25,782 bases of DNA, taken from the NCBI RefSeq assembly GCF_036825535.1, contig NZ_CP098814.1, forward strand, positions 1 through 25,782. Direction: 5' to 3'. A model generated the notes under the pieces. It was given only the letters and a program-made list of their open reading frames with translations, was not told the DNA's origin and ran no database searches. The first letter of the stretch is position 1. Every line of letters starts with the position of its first letter. Of this stretch, positions 14,755 through 21,980 are shown in pieces. A program made the translations under genes and the position numbers. The stretch is from Parasalinivibrio latis (GTDB lineage: Bacteria > Pseudomonadota > Gammaproteobacteria > Enterobacterales > Vibrionaceae).

Positions 14755-15213
14755 CTAATTTTGATTATTGCAATGCTCACTGACTTGCTTGTTGTACAGA
14801 GGTTTTGTTTCAACAAGAAAAGTACAGTTATGGGAGTAATAATCTTGCTTGAAAGGGGTGAACTTTGTTTTGTGGCTGGTAACGGCACTCTGTAAGGTAA
14901 CTTTCCCTTTTTCAGTTAATGAGTTTTGAATTGCAACACGCTGGGCTTCGCAATAATCCGCTCTTGAAGGACCGCCTTTTTGAAAACCAGAGATTTTGGA
15001 TTCTTGTTTACTGTTGAGATATTGCTCTAATCCGTGGGCTGGGTGTCTGCAAGGTTTAGGAGGTTCATTACTCATAAATCCCAATTTTGTCAGCAAGTCT
15101 GGTAGGTTGTCTTCTCCCGTTACGTAAGGAAGCGCCTGTGTAAAAAAAAGCACCACTGCACCCACTGCACCCACTGCACCAAGCCAGCCAACACTCTTTT
15201 GTAACTTGTTCAT
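14755..15213 (-). CDS. Single-pass membrane-anchored protein with repeated GAV transmembrane codons, unknown
   Basis: The ATG at 15213 starts a 152-residue protein; a TTG at 15231 is a possible alternative, and neither has a good ribosome site. Residues 1-8 are polar (MNKLQKSV), and a membrane segment follows at about 9-29 with GAVGAVGAVVLFF. The remainder is polar with five cysteines (KPCRHPAHGLEQYL, ADYCEAQRVAIQ, SHNCTFLVE, SEHC), which suggests disulphides outside the cytoplasm. The gene is convergent with 14223-14741. No family is recognised. The 9-bp tandem repeat and a run of eight identical bases lie in the membrane-segment codons, so the length of the segment could vary between strains. 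Confidence 0.6.
   Translation of the reverse strand: MNKLQKSVGWLGAVGAVGAVVLFFTQALPYVTGEDNLPDLLTKLGFMSNEPPKPCRHPAHGLEQYLNSKQESKISGFQKGGPSRADYCEAQRVAIQNSLTEKGKVTLQSAVTSHKTKFTPFKQDYYSHNCTFLVETKPLYNKQVSEHCNNQN
15154..15180. repeat. Three tandem 9-bp units in a coding region
   Basis: CACTGCACC is repeated exactly three times (15154-15162, 15163-15171, 15172-15180). On the minus strand it encodes the repeated Gly-Ala-Val of the membrane segment. The unit is a multiple of three, so copy-number changes would keep the frame. Confidence 0.85.
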
Positions 15214-15407
15214 TTTTGAAGTGGCAATCAATTGGTCAAGTTTGGAGTATGACTTTGATGGCGTAGGTCATTCGCACAATAATTAAGACTTTAAGTAATG
15301 CGGCTCAATTTTCCTACACAACATCCTGCTTCTTGTTGATGCTGTACAAATTTCCCGCTGTCGAAAAATCCGGATCTTGTGTGTGAGACAAGTTGCGTTA
15401 GAATGAC

Positions 15408-15427
15408 TACTGTTTATATATACAGTA
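15408..15427. promoter_or_regulatory. LexA box (SOS operator)
   Basis: TACTGTTTATATATACAGTA contains CTGT-N8-ACAG with AT-rich centre and the flanking TA bases, one base from the consensus. It ends 8 bp before the umuD ATG, so LexA would block transcription of umuDC until DNA damage. Confidence 0.92.
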
Positions 15428-15434
15428 ATTTAAC

Positions 15435-15842
15435 ATGAACGTGATCCCCATTTTTGCCAGTGCCGGCATCACCGGCTTTGAGTCCCCGGCGGCAGATTAT
15501 CGCCAGCTTCCCCTGAGTCTTGATGAGTTATTGGTAGAGCATCCAAGTGCGACGTTCATAGGCCGGGCATCCGGGGATTCCATGCAGGGAGTCGGTATCT
15601 TTGACGGGGATATTCTTATCGTGGACCGGCATGTCCAGGCCCGGGACAGGGATGTGATTGTGGCGAACTTCAACGGGGAGTTTGTCTGTAAGTTGCTGGA
15701 CTTTCCTAACCGGCTTTTGGTCTCTGCCAGTGACAAGTATCCGCCGGTACCAATCGGCAGGCACGATACCTTTACCATTGAGGGAGTGGTGATCCGTTCT
15801 GTCCGCTGTCACCGCATGAGCCCGTTGCTGTGTTCGCGCTAG
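15435..15842 (+). CDS. umuD: UmuD-like SOS mutagenesis protein (S24 family)
   Basis: UmuD is cut in a RecA-dependent way to UmuD', which joins UmuC as DNA polymerase V. The 135-residue protein has the cleavage region FASAGITGFESP with Ala10-Gly11, the catalytic serine in GRASGDSMQG (Ser49) and the catalytic lysine in GEFVCKLL (Lys86). The Ser-Lys spacing of 37 is the same as in E. coli UmuD (60/97). The N-terminal arm is about 11 residues shorter than in E. coli. A LexA box lies directly upstream. The gene overlaps umuC by 13 bp. All catalytic residues are present. Confidence 0.93.
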   Translation: MNVIPIFASAGITGFESPAADYRQLPLSLDELLVEHPSATFIGRASGDSMQGVGIFDGDILIVDRHVQARDRDVIVANFNGEFVCKLLDFPNRLLVSASDKYPPVPIGRHDTFTIEGVVIRSVRCHRMSPLLCSR

Positions 15843-17083
15843 TTGACGCCAATTCCTTTTACTGCAGTGCAGAGCAGGTATTCCGGCCTGACTGGCGGGG
15901 AAAGCCGGTCATTGTGCTTTCCAATAATGACGGCTGTGTAGTGGCTGCGAACCGGCAGGCCAGGGAAGCCGGTATCGAGAAGTTCAAACCATTCTTTGAA
16001 GTCCGGGCCAGGTGTGAGTCAGCCGGGGCAATTGTCTGTTCGTCCAACTATGAGCTCTATGGTGATCTTTCTGACCGCATGATGCAGGTCATCGGACGCT
16101 TTGCGCCGGAGCAGCATGTTTACTCTATTGATGAGTCTTTCCTTTCTTTTCACCGCTGCCGGGCTATCCCGGACTTACGGGCTCATGCAGAGGAACTGCG
16201 CCGGGCTGTGTGGAAAGAGTGCCGGCTGCCGGTTGGTGTGGGAATGGGGTCAACGCTCACGTTAGCCAAAGCGGCTAACCATGCGGCCAAGAAAATGGCC
16301 GGTTACCAGGGCGTGTGTGTGCTGGATACGGAAGCTGAGCGGGTAGAGGTGCTGAGCCGGATGGCAGCCGGGGATGTGTGGGGAATCGGCCGCCGGATTT
16401 CAGCCCGGCTGAAGGCCGAGGGTATTGAAACGGCACTGCAGCTTTCCCGGGCCAAACCCGGGCTTATCCGGAAGTCGTTTAATGTGGAAGTGGAACGCAC
16501 AGTCCGGGAGCTGAACGGGGAGGTGTGCAATGGCTGGGATGCTGCCCGGGCTGATAAGAAGCAGATATTCTCCACCCGGTCGATGGGGGAGAGGATCACG
16601 GAGTTCGATTCGCTGCGCCAGGCATTGTGTAAACACGCCGGGATAGCCGCCGCCAAACTCCGGGCTCAGGGGTCGCTGTGTTCGGTGTTAATGGTCTTTG
16701 CCGGTAACTCTCCCTATGACGAGCGCCCTAAAAGCTTTAAGCAGGTTTACCGGTTCCCGTTCCCGGCTGACGATACCACGGTAATTACAAAGGCGGTGGC
16801 GTCCCTGGTCCCTGCATTGTTCCAGGAAGGTGTCCGGTATTACAAGGTGGGGGTAGGGCTGGTTGATTTGGTCAGTGCTGCCCATGTACAGCCGGATTTG
16901 TTCGATACACAACCGGGCAACCCGGCCTTGATGAATGCGTTTGATGTGCTCAACAGGCGTTTCGGTACCGGTGCGGTGTTTATGGCAGCGCAGGGGATAG
17001 ATCCGAAATGGGGAATGCGGCGGGCTTTTCTTTCGCCGCAGTACACAACCCGGTGGGGGGATTTGCCGGTGGTGAGGTGTTAA
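15830..17083 (+). CDS. umuC: UmuC, Y-family DNA polymerase V catalytic subunit
   Basis: UmuC copies damaged DNA as part of polymerase V. The 417-residue protein has the Y-family motifs: FALVDANSFYCSAEQVF (metal-binding Asp) at the start, PVIVLSNNDGCVVAAN, then HVYSIDESFLSF with the catalytic Asp-Glu at about residues 102-103. It continues with VGVGMGSTLTLAKAAN and a helix-hairpin-helix-like DVWGIGRRISARL. The C-terminal UmuC-type DUF4113-like segment ends GIDPKWGMRRAFLSPQYTTRW. The length is close to the usual 422. It overlaps umuD by 13 bp and shares its LexA operator. Plasmid-borne umuDC pairs are common, and this one looks intact. Confidence 0.93.
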   Translation: MFALVDANSFYCSAEQVFRPDWRGKPVIVLSNNDGCVVAANRQAREAGIEKFKPFFEVRARCESAGAIVCSSNYELYGDLSDRMMQVIGRFAPEQHVYSIDESFLSFHRCRAIPDLRAHAEELRRAVWKECRLPVGVGMGSTLTLAKAANHAAKKMAGYQGVCVLDTEAERVEVLSRMAAGDVWGIGRRISARLKAEGIETALQLSRAKPGLIRKSFNVEVERTVRELNGEVCNGWDAARADKKQIFSTRSMGERITEFDSLRQALCKHAGIAAAKLRAQGSLCSVLMVFAGNSPYDERPKSFKQVYRFPFPADDTTVITKAVASLVPALFQEGVRYYKVGVGLVDLVSAAHVQPDLFDTQPGNPALMNAFDVLNRRFGTGAVFMAAQGIDPKWGMRRAFLSPQYTTRWGDLPVVRC

Positions 17084-17309
17084 CAGCTTGGGTAAAAAAC
17101 CGTCTTTCACAGTGATTAAGATTGCATTTTCTGTCGCTGTTTTAAAGTGACTTATCTTCTTGATTGCAAAATAAAAATATGGTGATTTTCCATGTCTTTT
17201 CTCTAGTATCTGTCTCAGATTTTTCGGAGTATTTATCTGAAAAGTAAGTGCTGATGTATGGCTGGCTTAAGAAAGCCTCAGTCCATATACCAAAAATAAA
17301 GAAGTAGAT

Positions 17310-17711
17310 ATGAGACAAATAGAAGAAGAAATACGCGATTTAGTAAAACAGGATGCTTTACTTAACGAAGGAAAAGAACCGTACTACAGCGATGCGGTAC
17401 TGCATGCTTTACGGTGTTATAAATCCGCTAACAGTTATCCTCCGGCTATGATGGGAAAAATCCTAGGAGGATTACATTGGTCGAAAGTAAATCGCTATCT
17501 AGATGAACTTGGTTTGCAGTATCCCAAAGAGACGGGAAAGCCTAGAAGAGTTACAAAAAAAGGGGAACAGCATTGCTCTGGGCTAGGGCATGGGTTGCGG
17601 TGGAAGTTCTCAGCTATAAAGCTGCTGTCAGCTACTTATGGGTTGCCGGTTTTAATGCCTACTTCATTTGAAATGGACATGGCTGGCTTCAGAAGTACGT
17701 GTAGTCGGTGA
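17310..17711 (+). CDS. Hypothetical protein, unknown
   Basis: A 133-residue frame starts at ATG 17310 with a weak purine-rich site (AAGAAG) before it. The N-terminal half is helical and charged (MRQIEEEIRDLVKQDALL, AVLHALRCYKSANSYPP). A central segment, MMGKILGGLHWSKVNRYLDELG, looks like a possible helix-turn-helix (about residues 49-70), followed by a basic stretch KETGKPRRVTKKGEQHC. The C-terminal part (about 95-133) is less regular. A role as a small DNA-binding protein is possible but not shown. It stands alone, 226 bp after umuC, and ends just before a strong bidirectional terminator. I do not recognise the family. Confidence 0.55.
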   Translation: MRQIEEEIRDLVKQDALLNEGKEPYYSDAVLHALRCYKSANSYPPAMMGKILGGLHWSKVNRYLDELGLQYPKETGKPRRVTKKGEQHCSGLGHGLRWKFSAIKLLSATYGLPVLMPTSFEMDMAGFRSTCSR

Positions 17712-17727
17712 GTTGCTCAGAATTAAA

Positions 17728-17750
17728 AAAGAGGGGAATTTCCCCTCTTT
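17728..17750. terminator. Bidirectional terminator
   Basis: AAAGAGGGGA and TCCCCTCTTT form a perfect 10-bp stem with a 3-nt loop, with A-rich sequence before and T-rich after. It lies between the 133-residue gene and the convergent 49-residue gene and can serve both. Confidence 0.85.
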
Positions 17751-17754
17751 TGCG

Positions 17755-17904
17755 TCACTTTGAACGAACCAGAAAACACCAGGTTTTGTAACCGTAGTCA
17801 AAAGCATCAAGAACTTTATTTGAGTTTTTCACTCGACGAAATCTCGTGAAAATCCATCTAAATCCTTGAGGTGCTGGTCGAATATTTGGCATTTTAAGCG
17901 CCAT
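17755..17904 (-). CDS. Small basic protein, 49 residues
   Basis: The ATG at 17904 has GGAG 8 nt upstream and opens a frame of 49 codons ending 5 bp from the shared terminator. The product starts MALKMPNIRPAPQGFRWIF and continues with TRFRRVKNSNKVLDAFDYG and YKTWCFLVRSK. It is rich in Arg/Lys and aromatic residues, without a signal or membrane segment. The good ribosome site, own terminator and sensible composition support a real gene, although it is shorter than usual annotation limits. Small proteins of this appearance recur on plasmids of the Vibrionaceae as hypotheticals. The function is unknown. Confidence 0.6.
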   Translation of the reverse strand: MALKMPNIRPAPQGFRWIFTRFRRVKNSNKVLDAFDYGYKTWCFLVRSK

Positions 17905-17931
17905 GGTATTACTCCATAAATCAAAAATGAT

Positions 17932-17960
17932 TTGAATGTAAGTATCACCATGTGTAGTAT
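17932..17960 (+). promoter_or_regulatory. Sigma-70-type promoter of a small-RNA candidate
   Basis: TTGAAT (17932-17937), a 17-bp spacer and TAGTAT (17955-17960). It points away from the 49-residue gene, and the only thing it can transcribe before the terminator at 18024 is about 90 nt of non-coding sequence. Confidence 0.5.
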
Positions 17961-17966
17961 TCGCGT

Positions 17967-18057
17967 TGTCTAATCGTGAATCACAACAGATGGTAATACC
18001 GCTGTTGTTGATGAGCAGGAAAGCCCTGAAACGTTGATGCGTTTCGGGGTTTTTTTA
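17967..18057 (+). ncRNA. Small-RNA candidate, about 90 nt
   Basis: The segment runs from the predicted start after the promoter to a strong terminator. It contains a stem CAACAG/CTGTTG around 17988-18010 and the terminator hairpin, with no reading frame longer than 8 codons. A short RNA with two hairpins fits a trans-acting regulator. No known family is recognised. Confidence 0.45.
18024..18057 (+). terminator. Intrinsic terminator
   Basis: CCCTGAAACG pairs with CGTTTCGGGG (one G-U pair) across a 6-nt loop and is followed by a run of T (18050-18056). Confidence 0.8.
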
Positions 18058-18462
18058 TGTCTGGAAATACGCAAAAAAATCCCATCTCTCAACAAGATAG
18101 AATTTAGCATTAGTCGAATGGAATATGCAACAGGAAATTTAGTTAAATCTTCACATATGGTAATTTAGCACATTTAAATAGCAATGTCTTGATGATGATC
18201 ACATTTTTGGAATGTAGCTTTTGGATCAGCGTTTAAAGGCTTGACTTTTTAAAATGGCAACATTTCCCTGCATTTTGTGGTAGATCGCATGTGAATGTGT
18301 CGATATTTGGCTTTGTAAGGCTCCTTGTTGGGCGTTTTAATGTTGTTTATCCCATTTCACTTCTTTTGCTGTTAACGATTCACTGTGTCGCGCTCAGGGC
18401 GTTTTGCAGCGTTACGCATAACGCATAAATATTGCTCAATATTACTCAATATTAATCACTGT
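18058..18462. other. Non-coding stretch downstream of the prepilin gene
   Basis: About 400 bp, AT-rich, with no open frame of note. It contains the near-palindrome GCGTTACGCATAACGC at about 18410 and a tandem 10-bp repeat, CTCAATATTA, at 18435-18454, just after the prepilin stop. I see no promoter, RNA or gene in it with confidence. Confidence 0.5.
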
Positions 18463-19002
18463 TTAACACCCAACCATCCCAAACTCCCCACCATCTGAAC
18501 AAAAACGAAGCTTTCCCAGCGCCTTAATCATTGCCTTCGCTGTCTTTGTGCCGGTTTGCGTGTAGGTCAGTAAATCCATTCCTACTATCCGGGTACCGTC
18601 CGTCTGTTCTGCCCGTCCCCACACCGGGTCCAGTACAAATACCTTGGTATCGGCAAGGCGGGTAAGCGTCAGACCGCTGTGGTTCTTTCCTGCAATGGTG
18701 GTTAATGCCTGGTCTGAACAGGCCGGAATGGTAGCACTGTCGGTAGCGATAATGCACCAGGTATCGGAAGCGGTACCGGTTTTGGGTATCGAGACCAGGT
18801 GAACATAGACCGGGTTCATTTTCATGATGGCCTCACTCTTGGCGAGTGTGAAGAACCCGGAAAACTCCTGCGTGAACCTGTCCATCTTCAGGCGTTCGTG
18901 AAATGAGAGAAAACTTGGCGCAGCTGCACTGGCCAATATCGATATAACTACCACTGAAATCAACAGCTCCATCAGTGTGAATCCGTTCTTTTTGGTGTCC
19001 AT
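18463..19002 (-). CDS. Type IV prepilin-like protein (GspH/FimT type)
   Basis: Pseudopilins and minor pilins are inserted in the inner membrane and cut by a prepilin peptidase before assembly. The 179-residue protein starts MDTKKNG with the cleavage site Gly7-Phe8. It continues FTLMELLISVVVISILASAAAPSF, with the Glu at +5 required for assembly and one hydrophobic helix. The rest is a soluble domain with four cysteines (near 97, 109, 172 and 179) as in GspH/FimT-type minor pilins. The ATG at 19002 has AGGA upstream. It lies 8 bp after the YdjM-like gene in the same direction. No prepilin peptidase, secretion ATPase of the PilB type or other pilins are in the window, so it would depend on host or distant genes. 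Confidence 0.85.
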   Translation of the reverse strand: MDTKKNGFTLMELLISVVVISILASAAAPSFLSFHERLKMDRFTQEFSGFFTLAKSEAIMKMNPVYVHLVSIPKTGTASDTWCIIATDSATIPACSDQALTTIAGKNHSGLTLTRLADTKVFVLDPVWGRAEQTDGTRIVGMDLLTYTQTGTKTAKAMIKALGKLRFCSDGGEFGMVGC

Positions 19003-19010
19003 GTTTATCC

Positions 19011-19529
19011 TTAGATAAGCCGGAAGCGGTTAGCTTTCCATTCGAGCCCGTCAATCAGTCCCTTTTCGTACATGCCGCCCCAGTCGTAAAAGAAGGGGGC
19101 AAAACCGCCTCCCCCTGTCAGGTGGGAAAATCCGATACAGATAACGACAACGGCACCGGCAATGGCATATTCCACCGGGTCGCCGGTACGGAACCGGCCG
19201 CCGAAAAGGTGAAATCTGCGGTCACTGTATGGGGAGAAAGGTACGCCGGAGACGGTCATGGCATCCGTGATGATATGGCTTACCCCGCCCCAGGCGAATG
19301 CAGTTAGCAGGCCGTGCCAGTCCCATATAAAAGTGGTTGCCAGTGCGAAGATCAGCCAGTGGGTAAAAATGTGTGTCGGCCCCCGGTGTTTGGTACGTTT
19401 CCCGGTCAGTTTGACCACCCACTCCATCCAGTCCGGCGCTGTGGCTCCGGCGACACAGGCCGCAACGTGTGGCGGGGAGATCACCGCACAAACTGCCCCG
19501 GCTATCAGGGTATGGCTGAACCATCTCAT
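19011..19529 (-). CDS. YdjM-like membrane-bound metal-dependent hydrolase (DUF457)
   Basis: The ATG at 19529 overlaps the stop of the upstream gene as ATGA, so translation is coupled; a longer frame to 19562 is not needed. The 172-residue protein has the family pattern: FSHTLIAG near the start, GATAPDWMEW (about 28-37), the motif KHRGPTHIFTHW (about 47-58) and GGVSHIITDAMTVSGVPFSP (about 80-99). Hydrophobic segments lie between the motifs and near residue 130. The His and Asp residues are those expected to bind metal. The family is membrane-embedded, and its substrate is poorly known. Its position between a secreted protein and a prepilin suggests an envelope function. Confidence 0.85.
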   Translation of the reverse strand: MRWFSHTLIAGAVCAVISPPHVAACVAGATAPDWMEWVVKLTGKRTKHRGPTHIFTHWLIFALATTFIWDWHGLLTAFAWGGVSHIITDAMTVSGVPFSPYSDRRFHLFGGRFRTGDPVEYAIAGAVVVICIGFSHLTGGGGFAPFFYDWGGMYEKGLIDGLEWKANRFRLI

Positions 19530-20296
19530 TGGGCATTGCCTTTGTAACCAGGGGGAAGCCATGCCAGCTGTTTTAGATAGGCGTTGATATTGGGGGCTTT
19601 TGCATCGTCACACATCGCCGCCAGTGAAAGCCGGAGTTCCGTCACTTTGGCTTCAAACTGCAGAATGTCTCGCTGCGCAGTGGCGACTTTTTCAAGAAAG
19701 CCTACCTGTTCGTCTACGACGGCTACCCCTTCTGCTACCCTTGCCTGCGCCCGGGCCTCAAGCGACAAATACAGCCCCATCATCCGGTAAGCATGGTTCC
19801 GGCTTGCGAGTGCATCCGCAAACTGGGCCACAGCGGTGGCGGTAGCCGTCCGGCGCTGGTATTCCCATTGCCGTTCCCGGGACAGTTCGGTACTGCTGTA
19901 AAGCGGCATCTTTCCTACAAGGCCAATGTAGTGCTCGCTGATTTCCGGCCAGCCGGTGCTGTTGTACTGGTCTAGGTTGGATTTCAGCCCGGCGACCAGG
20001 TCTATATCCACCTTGAATTTGCTCTTTTCCGGGTAGCAGTTCATTACTGCCTGGTAAATAGCATCCGGGTCCGGCTTGGGTGCTTTTTTTAAGGCTGATA
20101 TCGGGGTGTTGTAATGTGGGCTGTTGCCGTGAAGCGTGGGGAGTTGGTAGGGCTTTACATCCGGTGGCGGCTCGGTGCCGGTTTTGTCCCAGGAAAAGTC
20201 TAAAGGCCATCCCCCGCCCTCGCCTTCCGTGGCACTGAGGTGCGGGGTGATAAGCAGCCAAGCGAAGGCTGTCAATACGAGCGCCTTAGTCTGCAC
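19526..20296 (-). CDS. Exported helical protein, unknown
   Basis: The chosen start is GTG 20296, with GGAGG 8 nt upstream. It begins with a signal peptide (VQTKALVLTAFAWLLITPHLSAT, cleavage near residue 22), and starts upstream would spoil it. The mature part (about 235 residues) has a proline-rich opening (TEPPPDVKPYQLPTLHGNSP) and a segment VDIDLVAGLKSNLDQYNSTGWPE. A long helical region follows (about 135-245), with repeated Ala/Gln/Arg heptads and VDEQVGFLEKVATAQRDILQ, likely a coiled coil. The family is not recognised. It overlaps the upstream ATPase gene by 11 bp and the YdjM gene by 4 bp, so these three are one operon. The layout resembles genes of conjugation or pilus clusters, but no clear homologue is recalled. 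Confidence 0.7.
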   Translation of the reverse strand: MQTKALVLTAFAWLLITPHLSATEGEGGGWPLDFSWDKTGTEPPPDVKPYQLPTLHGNSPHYNTPISALKKAPKPDPDAIYQAVMNCYPEKSKFKVDIDLVAGLKSNLDQYNSTGWPEISEHYIGLVGKMPLYSSTELSRERQWEYQRRTATATAVAQFADALASRNHAYRMMGLYLSLEARAQARVAEGVAVVDEQVGFLEKVATAQRDILQFEAKVTELRLSLAAMCDDAKAPNINAYLKQLAWLPPGYKGNAQ

Positions 20297-21008
20297 GGGT
20301 TGCCCTCCGGCCGGATCCCAGCATCTGCAATCCGCCAAGAACGGCTCCGGCCTCCCATGCGCCGGATGCTATACAAGTGGCAACGAGAATCCAGATAAGT
20401 ATCCGGGTTGTGTCGTAACTCACGTCACTTTCAAGGTTGGTGCGCTGCGGGTCCCGGCGTTCAACAAGTGGCCGGATAGACGGCGGGAGCCGTCCCTCTT
20501 CGCTGGCTGCAACCAACCAAAGTGGTGTCGCCAGCATACACTTCCGGGCTACCTGGGCTTTCCTGCCGGTAAGCTTATGCGCATCATCAAGGAATAACAT
20601 TGCGCCGGTGTCAGCCAGGTATTCAGAAAGCGTGTCGGCTTTTTGCTGTAAGTTGAGCTTTTGCCAGGGAACCGGGTTTTCTTCTTCGGCTTTCCATTCC
20701 CGGTGCCAGCTGTCTATGCCGGGAACTTCCACCCAGCTTGAGAGGGGCATAAGGCCGTCGAGCCGTACCGGCTGTGGTTTAGTGCCCCATATGTTGGTGC
20801 GTGCCTCGAAAAGCCGGTTAAGCCACCGCGTTTTCCCGGAATCATGCGCGCCGGTAATCAGCTGGCATTTCTTCCGTTTAAGCGCGGTTTCTTTCCGGGC
20901 TGTATTGGGGGCATAACGCCGTGGCGCGTCCACTATCAGTGGCGTGACATAGGCGCTGCCGTCTTTTCTTGTTCTTTTGCTGTCCGTGCGGAGTTTTAAA
21001 AATCGCAT
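20286..21008 (-). CDS. Membrane-anchored P-loop ATPase
   Basis: A 240-residue protein starts at ATG 21008 with GGAAGGA directly upstream. It has the Walker A motif TGAHDSGKTRWLNRL (GAHDSGKT at residues 53-60), a Walker B-like AMLFLDDAHKLTGRK (136-150) and a sensor-like LWLVAASEEGRLPP (163-176), then one membrane segment at about 202-220 (RILIWILVATCIASGAW). A cytoplasmic AAA-type ATPase with a C-terminal membrane anchor is thus predicted, the same domain order as in Zot-like proteins of filamentous phages, although the sequence does not clearly match Zot. It is the first gene of the operon with the exported protein and the YdjM-like protein. The role is likely energising or regulating an envelope process. 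Confidence 0.8.
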   Translation of the reverse strand: MRFLKLRTDSKRTRKDGSAYVTPLIVDAPRRYAPNTARKETALKRKKCQLITGAHDSGKTRWLNRLFEARTNIWGTKPQPVRLDGLMPLSSWVEVPGIDSWHREWKAEEENPVPWQKLNLQQKADTLSEYLADTGAMLFLDDAHKLTGRKAQVARKCMLATPLWLVAASEEGRLPPSIRPLVERRDPQRTNLESDVSYDTTRILIWILVATCIASGAWEAGAVLGGLQMLGSGRRATRAD

Positions 21009-21040
21009 CTTCCTTCCCTGTAACCCGGGTAAGGTTAGGG

Positions 21041-21073
21041 AAAGACACCGGCAGCGTTAACCGCTGCCGGGTG
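21041..21073 (-). terminator. Hairpin after the RNase T2 gene
   Basis: On the minus strand, CACCCGGCAGCG and CGCTGCCGGTG pair across GTTAA with one bulged base, followed by TCTTT. It lies 44 bp past the RNase stop and 33 bp before the ATPase start, so it probably separates the two transcripts. Confidence 0.6.
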
Positions 21074-21116
21074 CTTTATCGAGGAGGTTCAATCCGGGGT
21101 GTAATTGTGGTGTTTG

Positions 21117-21980
21117 TTAGTGAATATTTTCAATTTCTCTCACTTTGATTGGGTTGCGGCATGAGTTTTCAAACTCGGAGCAGGGTCTAGATTCTTTGTC
21201 TTTGGTAAAGCATACCCGGATTTCATCAAGTGTTTCTTTGGGGCCCCCGTTTTCATCGCAAGCCAGCTCAATCATATCGTCTGTAAGTTGGGGGTTTAGC
21301 TTGGTAACTGCATGTTTTATCCCATCTTTCGTATAGTCTCTTGCATTGAGATCAGGAAGTTTGAGCGTATCCCAGAGCTCTCCGGTTAGCGCGTAGTAAG
21401 CAGAACGGGTTAATCCGGAACAGGTACCGTGTTCTATCCATTCGTGTCCAATCAGGTAATCGGAAGGCATAAACCTGTAAATTTCTGCTTTGTTGATTTC
21501 ATCCTCCATTTCAGGGGAGACTTTACATTTTCTAGGCCATCCGGTTTTATTTTGCGGCCATAAACCATGCACTATCCACTCCCGGGAACACTGGTCCTGT
21601 TTTAGGTCATCTTTGACTATGCAAAATTCCTGGGAATAGCTGAGCGCGAGTTTGTAGTAAGCGAAATCTCCTGGTTTGTGGTTGCTGTAGTGACTACCTG
21701 AGGAACCTGCAGAAATGGCTCCCTCGGGTTTACCGCATTCTGTTCTTGTCCACTTGTCCTTTCCTTTTTCAATACTTATCCGGATAAATTCTTGCTTGCT
21801 GTTGTTGTACTGGATAGCCCTATATGTTTTCCCTACCTGCAAAGTTGGGAGGCCATCATCCGTCAGTTGTTTAATGCGATTTGCATAAGGGCATTCCTTT
21901 TCGGCAGTAAATGTGCCGGGCGTTGCGATAGCCGGTGTTGCAAAAGCGAGTGTCATCAGGAAGAGCGTTATACTTTTCAT
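21117..21980 (-). CDS. Secreted ribonuclease, RNase T2 family
   Basis: RNase T2 enzymes cut single-stranded RNA outside the cytoplasm. The 287-residue protein has a signal peptide (MKSITLFLMTLAFATPAIAT, cleavage near 20). It has active-site segment CAS I as EWIVHGLWPQ (His138) and CAS II as GHEWIEHGTCSG (His179, Glu180, His184), so both catalytic histidines and the glutamate are present. Eight or more cysteines (30, 82, 120, 131, 152, 187 and later ones) would form disulphides. About 85 residues precede the usual start of the domain, which is longer than in E. coli RNase I. It lies in the same direction as the ATPase operon, separated by a hairpin. A free-living role in nutrition or attack on neighbours is possible. 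Confidence 0.93.
   Translation of the reverse strand: MKSITLFLMTLAFATPAIATPGTFTAEKECPYANRIKQLTDDGLPTLQVGKTYRAIQYNNSKQEFIRISIEKGKDKWTRTECGKPEGAISAGSSGSHYSNHKPGDFAYYKLALSYSQEFCIVKDDLKQDQCSREWIVHGLWPQNKTGWPRKCKVSPEMEDEINKAEIYRFMPSDYLIGHEWIEHGTCSGLTRSAYYALTGELWDTLKLPDLNARDYTKDGIKHAVTKLNPQLTDDMIELACDENGGPKETLDEIRVCFTKDKESRPCSEFENSCRNPIKVREIENIH

Noticed and set aside
20286..21008. ATPase considered as a filamentous-phage Zot protein
   Set aside because: The domain order is similar, but no phage coat, replication or minor coat genes surround it and the sequence motifs do not clearly match Zot.
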